DNA of 13,682 nt from assembly GCA_910585065.1 (NCBI GenBank), contig CAJUCG010000071.1:1-13682 (forward strand), read 5' to 3'. Below are positions 7,251 to 13,682 of this stretch, piece after piece. The notes beneath the pieces are model-generated. The model saw nothing but the letters and a program-made list of their open reading frames with translations, was not told the DNA's origin and searched no databases. Within the stretch, counting starts at the first letter, position 1, and every line of letters starts with the position of its first letter. A program made the position numbers and the translations under genes. The stretch comes from an uncultured Lachnospiraceae bacterium. GTDB taxonomy: Bacteria > Bacillota > Clostridia > Lachnospirales > Lachnospiraceae.

Positions 7251-8239
7251 TGATACATCTCCTCCGCCCGGAATGGCTCTAAGAATCGCTCCTCTTCCCC
7301 ATTGTGCAGTACACGGTCGCGCCCCTCCTTCAACACCCCGATTTTCGCGGCGGGAATACCTGCTTTCTCATATGCTAAAAGCAGTGCGTCTGCATCCTCT
7401 GTCACGGCGAATAGGCAGCCGCCGGAGGCGAGCATATAGGGGCTGATATCTAAAAGCTCACACACTTCAATTGTTTCCTGATGCAGCAAAATATTATAGG
7501 GGCTTAAATCCATGCCGCAGTCAAGATATTCTCCCAACTCCCAGAGTGCCGCGAAAACACCTCCCTCTCCCGCAGTCTTAACCAATGCCCCAGCATGAAA
7601 CGCAATGTGAACCGCTTCCTGCACATCGGTTTTGCTCACTTTTTTAAGTCCCTGTGCAAGGTAACCTGCCGAGAGACGGCGCAATAAAAATTCTCGCCGC
7701 TCCAGCAAAAATATCGCTGTTGCTTCAAGTGCTGCAAACCCCGCCATCACAATGGATTTTCCCGCAGGCTGCACGACTTTTAAATTTGGTGAGACAGGTA
7801 CAATTCCCGCACCTACAACTGTCATCTGCACAATTCCTTTTTCCACAGATTCATAGCGTCCCTGCGCCTGTACATTGTACGCGGTAATTCCGCGTTCTTT
7901 CGCACTCTGCGCGATCATCTGCGCCAGTTTCTTTAACTCTCCCTCCTCAAGACTTGGCGGCAGGGATAAACTTACGGAAAATACCTCCCCGGATGCCCCG
8001 GATGCCGCCAATTTTGCACATATCCGATCAAACAACGCTCCCACGCAAAACGCCTTTGTCTGATCATTTCCAAAAATTCCCATCTGTTCGGTTGCCAGTA
8101 TACACTGATGCCCATTATTCTTCGCGCTGTAAGCAATTTGCGCAGGTTCCATTCTCTGCGTTTCTGTTTTTCTGTCCGCCTCCACATACATAAGAAGTGA
8201 ACGCTGCTCGACCACACCCGGCAATTTCCCCGCTTTCAA
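7229..8239 (-). CDS. AIR synthase-related (PurM/HypE/ThiL-like) protein
   Basis: 336-residue protein with the PurM-like two-domain layout: an N-terminal beta-rich half (about 1-150), then a C-terminal half with GIVPVSPNLKVVQPAGKSIVMAG (about 145-167), the glycine loop KTAGEGGVFAALWELGE (about 221-237) and SPYMLASGGCLFAV (266-279), which resemble HypE/ThiL C-terminal motifs. The GDDA-type ATP/metal motif of true ThiL/HypE is not obvious, so the reaction is unknown; no hydrogenase or thiamine genes are near. The start is TTG (8237-8239), 7 nt after GGAGG in a 12-base match to the anti-Shine-Dalgarno sequence. It is the first gene behind the T-box leader and is followed by the lrp-aminotransferase pair, suggesting a role in amino-acid metabolism (inference). 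Confidence 0.8.
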   Translation of the reverse strand: MKAGKLPGVVEQRSLLMYVEADRKTETQRMEPAQIAYSAKNNGHQCILATEQMGIFGNDQTKAFCVGALFDRICAKLAASGASGEVFSVSLSLPPSLEEGELKKLAQMIAQSAKERGITAYNVQAQGRYESVEKGIVQMTVVGAGIVPVSPNLKVVQPAGKSIVMAGFAALEATAIFLLERREFLLRRLSAGYLAQGLKKVSKTDVQEAVHIAFHAGALVKTAGEGGVFAALWELGEYLDCGMDLSPYNILLHQETIEVCELLDISPYMLASGGCLFAVTEDADALLLAYEKAGIPAAKIGVLKEGRDRVLHNGEEERFLEPFRAEEMYQMLERDL

Positions 8240-8242
8240 CCA

Positions 8243-8254
8243 ATCACCTCCTTT
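8243..8254 (-). promoter_or_regulatory. Very strong ribosome-binding site deciding a TTG start
   Basis: On the minus strand AAAGGAGGTGAT matches the complement of the 16S rRNA 3' tail over 12 bases and is placed correctly for the TTG at 8237-8239. It supports the unusual start codon; no in-frame ATG lies nearer than residue 17. Confidence 0.8.
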
Positions 8255-8281
8255 TATTGTAATCTTTCTGCGTCCATACGC

Positions 8282-8328
8282 AAAAAAAGAAAACGCCCTA
8301 AGCTGACCAGAACGGCCAGTTTAGGGCG
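8282..8328 (-). terminator. T-box leader intrinsic terminator
   Basis: On the minus strand CGCCCTAA pairs with TTAGGGCG, continued after one mismatch by CTGGCC with GGTCAG, around a short loop, then TTTTCTTTTTTT. This is the regulated terminator of the T-box leader. It may also stop read-through from the hybrid kinase gene, for which no other terminator is visible. Confidence 0.9.
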
Positions 8329-8562
8329 AACATCATGTCCGTGTTACCACCTAAATTCAGAATACTCTGCACTCTGTTGGCACAGGATTGCTCCGATGCC
8401 ACGCCTCTTTTAACGGTAAGACCTCCGTCAGAGCCTACTTCTGGTTTCCCAAGTTCGGTCTGCAGCTCCGAGACTGCTTCACCGCTGCACCATTAAGGAT
8501 TTGCACCGCCATCCCCTCTCTGAAAACGTCCGCAACAGCTACTCCTTCTCATCCTTGCCTTT
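8282..8562 (-). promoter_or_regulatory. T-box riboswitch, probable alanine specifier (GCA)
   Basis: Transcription-attenuating leader that reads the charging state of a tRNA. Seen on the minus strand: the Stem I base with a GATGAG/GGAG kink-turn-like motif and GAGA/TCTC helix (8547-8550 with 8470-8473), AGTA on the 5' side of the specifier loop (8540-8543), a helix GCTGTTGC/GCAGCGGT (8532-8539 with 8481-8488), an apical AGAGAG segment with GGTGCAA, and 3' specifier-loop sequence GAA-GCA-G with the triplet at 8475-8477. The T-box proper AGGTGGTAACACGG (8339-8352) holds the bulge TGGT, which would pair with a discriminator A, as tRNA-Ala has. The terminator follows. Uncharged tRNA-Ala(UGC) should therefore raise expression of the downstream PurM-like/lrp/aminotransferase operon. 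Confidence 0.9.
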
Positions 8563-8578
8563 TCAATAAATTTTCTAT

Positions 8579-8607
8579 ATTCTATCACAGCACTTTACAA
8601 AAGTCAA
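8579..8607 (-). promoter_or_regulatory. Sigma-A promoter of the T-box operon
   Basis: On the minus strand TTGACT (8602-8607), a 17-bp spacer and TAGAAT (8579-8584), with an extended -10 TG one base upstream. Transcription should begin near 8572, giving a leader of about 330 nt that contains the whole T-box. Confidence 0.75.
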
Positions 8608-8626
8608 GCACGAATGAAAACTTATA

Positions 8627-10987
8627 TTACTTCTTTCCATATTCCCGGAAAAACTTCTTAGTTCCACGGTTTACGATCTCCATCTCCCCTTTGATCTGCG
8701 CAAAACTCTCCATAATATAGCTGCGATCTCCCTTCTTTGCCGCCTTCTCATGCTCATATGCCATCGCGCCAAGTACCTCTGCTCCGACATTTTTTGCATT
8801 GGATTTCAACGCGTGTACTAAGATCGCATAGGAAGCGCAATCTGCCGCAGAGGCCTCCAGCTTTACCACGCGCTCCGGCATTCCCTCACCAAATTCTTCC
8901 AGGATCTCCAGATACATCTCTATATCATCTCCAAAATATGGAAGTGCGCGCGCTGCCTGAATATGGTGGGTATCCAAAAGTTTCTCACCCGGAAACTTCT
9001 CTTCCGCAAGATTTGTATGGGATTCTGATTCCTGCACATCCTGCCCTTTCCCGCTGTTACCATCCTTTTCGAAAACGTTTTCTTTTGCACTTTTCTTCTT
9101 TTCCTCCTTCTCCTTTGTCCCTTTTTCTCGCCCGTCTTCTTTTCCCTCCATATGCACCAATTTTTCCGGAAGGTAATCGCGCACCATCTTTTCCAATGTG
9201 CTGCCCTGTACTGGCTTTGACAAATAATCTGCAAAGCCCTGCCCTATGTACTCTTCCTTTGCCCCAGCCACCGCGTTTGCTGTCAGCGCGATCACTGGTG
9301 CATCCTTTGACAGATTATCCGAAAGTACTTTCAACTGCCTTAAGGTCTCCACGCCGTCCATTTCCGGCATCATATGATCAAGAAAAATAATATCGAACTC
9401 CTGCCGTTTTACCAGCCTTAGACATTCCTTCCCGCTGCCCGCCGTCATCACACGCACCCTTGTCTTCTTTAGCAAAGCCCGAAATACATCCAAATTCATC
9501 CGGTTATCATCCACTACCAAAATTTCCGCCTCCGGTGCCGTGTAAGTAACTGTCATTTCCTCCTCCGAATGCAGTTCATACGGATTAATCTTTCCGATCG
9601 GGCGTTCATCTATAATTGGCTGCTCCACAGTAAAGAAGAAATTAGAACCCTTTCCGTACTCACTCTCCACTTCAAGCGCGCTTCCCATCATAATCAGGAA
9701 ATTCTGCGTAATACTAAGTCCCAGCCCGGTTCCCTCAATATTGACATTGCGCTGTTCATCCACGCGCTGAAATGCGTGGGCAAGTTTATCCATATCCTCC
9801 TTGCGAATACCAATTCCTGTATCCTTCACTGACACAGATAAAAGAAATTTTCCCTCTTCCTTTTTCTTTCCAGAAACAGTAAAAGTAATCGTCCCTTTTT
9901 CTGTGTATTTTACCGCATTATTAAGCACATTTAACATAATTTGCTTCATCCGCACTTCGTCTCCGTAAAGTACACAGGGCAGCATTTCATCAATCTTTAG
10001 ATCTAATTTCAAATCCTTGCCGCGCATACGCTCCGTCACTAGCAGCACAATATCGCTGATTACGGAGCTTATCTGATACTGCACGGGGACAAGCTGCATA
10101 TTTCCCGCCTCTATTTTCGAAAAATCCAGCACATCATTGATCAGAGAAAGCAAAATATTGCCCGACGCTTCAATCTTATGCGCATATTTTTGCACTGAAG
10201 TCTCCCTGCTCTCCCTGCGGATCATCTCATTCATGCCAAGAACAACATTTAACGGGGTGCGGATCTCATGGCTCATATTTGCAAGAAAATCTCGCTTTGC
10301 CTGGTTTGCTGCCTCTGCCTCCCTTACTGCACGCTCAAGCTGTATTGTCTGCTCCTCAAGCTTTTTTGCCTGTGCTTCAAGCTGCTTTGTCTTCTCCTCA
10401 AGCTGTTCACTCTTTTTCTTGTAGACATCAAGCTGAAAACGAATCAGCACACCAATAATTATAGAAACAATCAAAAAACTCTGCAAAATATCCAGATACA
10501 GCCCTGATTCCGACTCAATATGAATCACAAAATCCGGATTATAATACGAGCCGATCGCACAGGCTATCACCGCAGCAAACCCGCCAAAGAGTACAAGATA
10601 AAAGCGTCTGCCCTCAAGCAGCATAAAATTAAATACCACGCCCAGCACAAACCAGAGCGGCATACCACCATGCATTCCGCCATTCGAAAAATAAATTAAT
10701 GGGAACAAAATCAAATTTATTCCAATGCAGATCATCACCGCCACGGAATCAAACTTACCATATTTGTTTGCCCGATAAAACAAATAGAGCAAAATCAAAA
10801 AGACCACTGTCGTCTCAACAACGGAAATAATACTGAAACCCAAGATAATTCCAAGCAGCGTCGACGCTCCTCCCGCAAGGATTCCACCAAGTGTAATCAC
10901 ATTAAAGAGTCGCTGTTTGATCGGCATTTGCTCCGAAAAATATTTTTCCTTCCAAAAATGTATTTTCTCCGTCATCCGGCTCTTCAT
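8627..10987 (-). CDS. Hybrid sensor histidine kinase with REC and HPt domains
   Basis: 786-residue membrane kinase with a complete internal phosphorelay. Seen: an N-terminal block of about six hydrophobic segments (about 29-186), a heptad-rich coiled coil (about 190-230), HisKA with NMSHEIRTPLN (H240), HATPase with an N-box near N356-N357, DTGIGI (389-394) and GTGLGL (419-424), a receiver with VVDDN (D493, D494), phospho-acceptor D537 in FLDHMMPEMDG, T569 and K591, a lysine/glutamate-rich linker (about 612-660), and a C-terminal HPt with VHALKSNAKNVGA (H725). There is no output domain, so a separate regulator must receive the phosphate. ATG at 10985-10987 has AAGGAGG 7 nt ahead. It follows the VanW lipoprotein gene by 52 nt and is probably co-transcribed with it. 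No terminator of its own is seen. Confidence 0.95.
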   Translation of the reverse strand: MKSRMTEKIHFWKEKYFSEQMPIKQRLFNVITLGGILAGGASTLLGIILGFSIISVVETTVVFLILLYLFYRANKYGKFDSVAVMICIGINLILFPLIYFSNGGMHGGMPLWFVLGVVFNFMLLEGRRFYLVLFGGFAAVIACAIGSYYNPDFVIHIESESGLYLDILQSFLIVSIIIGVLIRFQLDVYKKKSEQLEEKTKQLEAQAKKLEEQTIQLERAVREAEAANQAKRDFLANMSHEIRTPLNVVLGMNEMIRRESRETSVQKYAHKIEASGNILLSLINDVLDFSKIEAGNMQLVPVQYQISSVISDIVLLVTERMRGKDLKLDLKIDEMLPCVLYGDEVRMKQIMLNVLNNAVKYTEKGTITFTVSGKKKEEGKFLLSVSVKDTGIGIRKEDMDKLAHAFQRVDEQRNVNIEGTGLGLSITQNFLIMMGSALEVESEYGKGSNFFFTVEQPIIDERPIGKINPYELHSEEEMTVTYTAPEAEILVVDDNRMNLDVFRALLKKTRVRVMTAGSGKECLRLVKRQEFDIIFLDHMMPEMDGVETLRQLKVLSDNLSKDAPVIALTANAVAGAKEEYIGQGFADYLSKPVQGSTLEKMVRDYLPEKLVHMEGKEDGREKGTKEKEEKKKSAKENVFEKDGNSGKGQDVQESESHTNLAEEKFPGEKLLDTHHIQAARALPYFGDDIEMYLEILEEFGEGMPERVVKLEASAADCASYAILVHALKSNAKNVGAEVLGAMAYEHEKAAKKGDRSYIMESFAQIKGEMEIVNRGTKKFFREYGKK

Positions 10988-11039
10988 TCTTTCTCCTCCT
11001 TCGCCCGGATAAATTTCGCGTCAGGACGGTTCCTATCCT

Positions 11040-12062
11040 TTACTGTCCGCCCGGACTTCCCACGGTCACATATTCCGGCGTTGCCGCATACTCGCTTGTA
11101 TTTACCTTCTCACGCACAAGCTCCACGCCGTCTCTTCGTATCACGCGGTAAAGCTCCGCCACATACCCTGTGTGAGCTTTCTGTGTCACTTTATAATAAT
11201 CCTCCGGCTGATTTTTATCGACCGTCACCACCTGCTCCCCCGGCTCGATAGTTTCCAGCACAATACTAATTAGTTCTACCTCGTTCCCGATATCCTCCTC
11301 TGCAGTATGAATCGAGATAGTAAGTTCGCCGTCCACCGCCCGCGCCGCAATCATCACTGGAGAGTCATAATCATTGCGCAGCTTCAAATCCTTATAATTG
11401 CCGGCAATCGCCGCATCGCGCGCCGGATCTACATAGTTTACAATCATTGAGTGCGGCGCGCGCTCCACAATCGTAAGTTTTGCATACAGTGCCGCATTGT
11501 AGAGAGTGGTTGAAATTTGGCAGACACCGCCGCCAATTCCATCTTCCACCTTTCCCTGCACGTAAGTTCCCGCAGGCGAATAACCGTTTTCTTCGGTGAT
11601 TGGTCCAATTGCCGTACTGCATGAAAAAACCTCCCCCGGCTCAATTACAAGCCCGTCCAAAAGTTCTGCTGCCCTAGCAATATTTGCTGATCTGGAAATA
11701 TTTTCGCTATTATAATATGTTGTAAATTCTGCAACAAACAGCTTTTTCTCCGGAATTTGTGTAATATGCGGCAGCTCATTCTCCGTTTCCTCAACATAGT
11801 CCTCCGGGGTAAAGGTGCGCTCAATCGCAGGCTGTCCTACAAGATCCTGTGTCGGAGCCAGAACATTTTTCTGCGTGTCAAGCTCCGCCTGTGAATCATC
11901 AAACCAGTCCCTGCTGAGCTTCTTCCTCTGTTCTTCTTTTCGGTCATACTCATCCTCTGTACTGCCCTGCTTTCTTCCGCAGGCGGTAAGCACCAATATA
12001 ACAGCTAAAAACGCGGTGAAAAACCTTCTCCGCCAGACTTTTTTTTCCCTGTAATCTCTCAT
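11040..12062 (-). CDS. VanW-family lipoprotein
   Basis: Secreted, lipid-anchored protein of 340 residues. The N terminus is basic, then hydrophobic, ending in the lipobox LTAC (Cys 28). A low-complexity acidic linker follows (about 30-110), then the VanW domain (about 113-253) with EPGEVFSCSTAIGP, GYSPAGTYVQG and the signature GGGVCQISTTLYNAA, and finally a G5-like beta tail with SEYAATPEYVTVG. VanW proteins occur in some vancomycin-resistance clusters and widely in Clostridia, with no firmly known reaction; a cell-wall role is inferred. The reading frame begins at 12113, but the ATG at 12060-12062 puts the signal peptide at the N terminus and has AGGA nearby, so it is preferred. Adjacent to the hybrid kinase, for which it could be an accessory sensor (speculative). 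Confidence 0.88.
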   Translation of the reverse strand: MRDYREKKVWRRRFFTAFLAVILVLTACGRKQGSTEDEYDRKEEQRKKLSRDWFDDSQAELDTQKNVLAPTQDLVGQPAIERTFTPEDYVEETENELPHITQIPEKKLFVAEFTTYYNSENISRSANIARAAELLDGLVIEPGEVFSCSTAIGPITEENGYSPAGTYVQGKVEDGIGGGVCQISTTLYNAALYAKLTIVERAPHSMIVNYVDPARDAAIAGNYKDLKLRNDYDSPVMIAARAVDGELTISIHTAEEDIGNEVELISIVLETIEPGEQVVTVDKNQPEDYYKVTQKAHTGYVAELYRVIRRDGVELVREKVNTSEYAATPEYVTVGSPGGQ

Positions 12063-12136
12063 TTTTCCTATACCGTGCCTTTCCCAATGCACATCCGGCA
12101 TTGACATTCGCACTTATTTTATGTATATTTAAAATA

Positions 12137-12164
12137 ACTATACAGGGAAAAAAAGTTAAGTTAA
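12137..12164 (-). promoter_or_regulatory. Possible promoter of the vanW-kinase operon
   Basis: On the minus strand TTAACT (12159-12164), a 16-bp spacer and TATAGT (12137-12142). The -35 box overlaps the stop of the small peptide gene. The match is moderate; co-transcription with the small gene is the alternative. Confidence 0.4.
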
Positions 12165-12262
12165 ACGATCGCGGCAACCAGACCTACTAACATCGAGGCC
12201 ACAAGAATCACAACGATCACAGCAGCAACGGTTTTCTGAGATTTTTTTGACTTGAACATCAT
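12161..12262 (-). CDS. Small single-span membrane peptide, 33 residues
   Basis: Short reading frame starting ATGATG (12257-12262), with GGAGG 6 nt ahead and ending TAA at 12161-12163. The product begins MMFKSKKSQKTVAA, a basic N terminus, and the rest (about residues 12-33) is one hydrophobic helix rich in Val, Ile, Leu and Ala. Size and layout recall the tiny DUF4044/Prli42-type membrane peptides of Firmicutes, but that relation is only suggested by form. The strong ribosome site, the clean topology and a nearby TTGACA box argue that it is real. It lies divergent to the TPR-like gene and 98 nt upstream of vanW. Confidence 0.72.
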   Translation of the reverse strand: MMFKSKKSQKTVAAVIVVILVASMLVGLVAAIV

Positions 12263-12277
12263 AATTTTCCTCCATAA

Positions 12278-12305
12278 AAAATAATTATTAAAAATGAGGT
12301 GTCAA
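12278..12305 (-). promoter_or_regulatory. Possible promoter of the small peptide gene
   Basis: On the minus strand a consensus TTGACA (12300-12305) lies 16 bp from TATTTT (12278-12283). Transcription would start only about 10 nt ahead of the GGAGG-ATG. It overlaps the ribosome site of the divergent gene, so the two genes would share and perhaps compete for this region. Confidence 0.35.
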
Positions 12306-12306
12306 T

Positions 12307-12915
12307 ATGCCAGTAATTTTGGGATGTACCATTATCTTACTCTTCCTGATTCACTATGAATCTAAAAAAAATTCAAAGAGTAAGAGCGAAATCCTCCAGG
12401 AATTTTTTAAGCGGGAGCTTGAAGCCAACACCACCAGAAAAAAGGATATTTCTGGACTGCCTTATCAAACCATCGATCTTTCAAAACTCCCAGATATTTC
12501 CAATATCCCCGATGAGGATGGCGAGATCGCCGCAATTCTTGAAGTACTCCGCCCGCTTGACGGCGCGCAGATACTCAATCTCTCCGGAATATCAAACACC
12601 GACCTAAAACTTTCCTACGGCGCAGCAAATTTTGCATTCCTCTCGGAATGTGACGCGCGATTTACCTCTTTTTCCCGCAAGCTCTATGAACTTGGCACGT
12701 GCCTGTATGAGGCGGGTGAGCAAGAGAAAGCCATAGAGGTACTCGAATATGCCATCAAAGTAGGCAGTGATGTAGGTTCCACCTACCGTTTGCTCGGATC
12801 ACTCTACGCCAAAACACAAAACCATGACGCACTTCTTGCCCTCCAAAAAAGGGCAGAGGAACTGCCCGATACCATCCGGGACTATGTGTGCGGTTTTCTC
12901 GATGATCTGTGCTGA
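12307..12915 (+). CDS. Membrane-anchored TPR-like protein of unknown function
   Basis: 202 residues. The N terminus has one hydrophobic segment (about 2-17) followed by a lysine-rich stretch, as for a membrane anchor with the bulk in the cytoplasm. The middle (about 45-105) is not recognised. The C-terminal part (about 123-195) has a tetratricopeptide-like helix pair with YELGTCLYEAGEQEKAIEVLEYAIKVG and YRLLGSLYAKTQNHDALLAL. ATG at 12307 follows GAGGTG 5 nt upstream. A weak plus-strand promoter could be TTGAAC (12252-12257), 17 bp, TAAAAA (12275-12280). It is the only plus-strand gene here, divergent to the peptide gene and convergent with the exonuclease gene. The TPR part suggests protein binding; no enzyme motif is seen. 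Confidence 0.82.
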   Translation: MPVILGCTIILLFLIHYESKKNSKSKSEILQEFFKRELEANTTRKKDISGLPYQTIDLSKLPDISNIPDEDGEIAAILEVLRPLDGAQILNLSGISNTDLKLSYGAANFAFLSECDARFTSFSRKLYELGTCLYEAGEQEKAIEVLEYAIKVGSDVGSTYRLLGSLYAKTQNHDALLALQKRAEELPDTIRDYVCGFLDDLC

Positions 12916-13009
12916 CCCTGGAATAACATATGCCCCCTATTTTATACTGTTTCCGCAAAACTGGCAAGTCTTTTCTTAGAAGTTTTACAGTAAATTTAGA
13001 TCTGGACTT

Positions 13010-13682
13010 TTAAGTTTGCAATCTTCCTTTTGTAAAAATAAGGCGATCAATCATTCTTGATGCATCACTTTTACTTAGGGAATCCATTTCCTCTGTGTAT
13101 TCCATCCCGTGGCAGCGCAGAAGATTATTTAAATATTTTTTTTGCCGCAAGGTCATCGGCTCCTGCTTTTTTGGCTGATAAAACAGCGGCTGCGGCAAAA
13201 AATCATATTCCGGGAAGGCAGCTGCAAGTGCCTGATAAAGTCTGTGCGCACTGACAGCATCATCCACAGCGCGGTGCGCTCTTTCCTGCACAATCTTATA
13301 ATGTGCGCAGAGTGCCGACAATGTGCGGCTTGCAAGTTCCGGGTGAAGTTTTTTTGCAAATTGCAATGTGTCGAGTGCCTCCCCTTCAAATTCCATCCCA
13401 AAGCGTGCTGCCGCGACTTTTAGAAAGCTAAAATCAAACCCAATATTATGTCCGAGCAGTACCCTCACTCCCCCCGCAAACTTCAAAAATTCAGTGAGTG
13501 CCGTTTTCTCATCAAACCCGTCAGAAAGCATCCCATCCGTAATTCCCGTCAATTCTATAATTTTTTCCGGCAGTTTTTGACAAATTTTTACAAAACATGA
13601 AAATCGTTCGGTTTCCACACCATTCTTATATTTTACTGCGCCAATTTCAATAATCCTGTCCCGCTCAGGGTAAAGCCCCGTA
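13010..13682 (-). CDS. DEDDh 3'-5' exonuclease (DNA polymerase III epsilon-like), N terminus off the window
   Basis: Exonuclease of the DnaQ/epsilon type, partial: 223 residues are visible and the frame is open at the right edge, so the catalytic DxE of Exo I is missing from view although the following TGLYPERDRIIEIGAVK is present. Seen further on: Exo II LLGHNIGFDFSFL and Exo III HRAVDDAVSAH with the DEDDh-type histidine. A C-terminal tail of about 55 residues beyond the nuclease fold (TLRQKKYLNNLL ... SKSDASRMIDRLI) looks like a small helical add-on. It may be a stand-alone proofreading or repair nuclease; it is too short for PolC. It ends at 13010, facing the TPR-like gene across 94 bp in which I see no convincing terminator. 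Confidence 0.88.
   Translation of the reverse strand, partial: TGLYPERDRIIEIGAVKYKNGVETERFSCFVKICQKLPEKIIELTGITDGMLSDGFDEKTALTEFLKFAGGVRVLLGHNIGFDFSFLKVAAARFGMEFEGEALDTLQFAKKLHPELASRTLSALCAHYKIVQERAHRAVDDAVSAHRLYQALAAAFPEYDFLPQPLFYQPKKQEPMTLRQKKYLNNLLRCHGMEYTEEMDSLSKSDASRMIDRLIFTKGRLQT

Noticed and set aside
8254..8277. Seven-codon frame ATG...TAA just before the TTG start of the PurM-like gene
   Set aside because: It has no Shine-Dalgarno sequence and lies between the T-box terminator and the ribosome site; not enough to call a leader peptide.
8388..8720. 110-codon plus-strand frame
   Set aside because: It is antisense to the T-box leader and the end of the hybrid kinase; the structured RNA explains the sequence.
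8737..9390. 217-codon plus-strand frame
   Set aside because: It is antisense to the well-supported receiver/HPt part of the kinase; proline- and histidine-rich shadow translation.
12063..12113. 17-residue N-terminal extension of the VanW protein
   Set aside because: It has no ribosome site and would displace the signal peptide from the N terminus.
12916..13009. Search for a bidirectional terminator between the convergent TPR-like and exonuclease genes
   Set aside because: Only a weak AAAACT/AGTTTT pairing with a long loop (about 12958-12986) is seen; not a credible terminator.
1..13682. CRISPR array, insertion sequence, prophage or defence system
   Set aside because: No regularly spaced repeats, transposase, integrase, phage or defence genes are visible; gene content is housekeeping, signalling and amino-acid metabolism.

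Overview
The window looks like a chromosomal segment of a gut-type Clostridia, most likely a Lachnospiraceae member. This is inferred from moderate GC content, strong AGGAGG ribosome-binding sites, TTG and GTG starts, a T-box leader, a MutS2 with a Clostridia-style Smr domain, a CheX-type CheY phosphatase, a VanW lipoprotein and a hybrid kinase. No marker gene fixes the species. All genes but one lie on the minus strand, so the transcription order runs from right to left.

Right edge (about 13682 to 12063): a DEDDh exonuclease cut by the window edge converges on the only plus-strand gene, a membrane-anchored TPR-like protein. That gene diverges from a 33-codon membrane peptide gene at 12161-12262. 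Next (12062 to 8627): a VanW-family lipoprotein and a hybrid histidine kinase carrying HisKA, HATPase, REC and HPt modules form a probable operon.

Middle (8607 to 5366): a promoter drives a complete T-box leader whose specifier reads GCA (alanine) and which ends in an intrinsic terminator. Behind it are a PurM/HypE-like (AIR synthase-related) protein that starts with TTG behind a near-perfect Shine-Dalgarno sequence, an Lrp/AsnC regulator, and a PLP aminotransferase whose GTG start overlaps the lrp stop by 4 bp. The whole unit looks like an amino-acid-responsive operon, controlled by uncharged tRNA and perhaps by its own Lrp protein. A pair of tandem hairpin repeats lies between the first and second genes.

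Left part (5192 to 1): an orphan cheX gene has its own promoter and a terminator that contains its stop codon. A tightly packed set follows: trmL (tRNA 2'-O-methyltransferase), mutS2, an OmpR-type response regulator, and a sensor histidine kinase truncated by the window edge.

I found no CRISPR array, IS element, tRNA or rRNA. The genes are mostly ordinary core functions. The observations most worth following are the alanine T-box operon with its poorly understood PurM-like gene, the tandem hairpin repeats that form the end of that gene, a 16-bp perfect hairpin between operons, and the small membrane-peptide gene.
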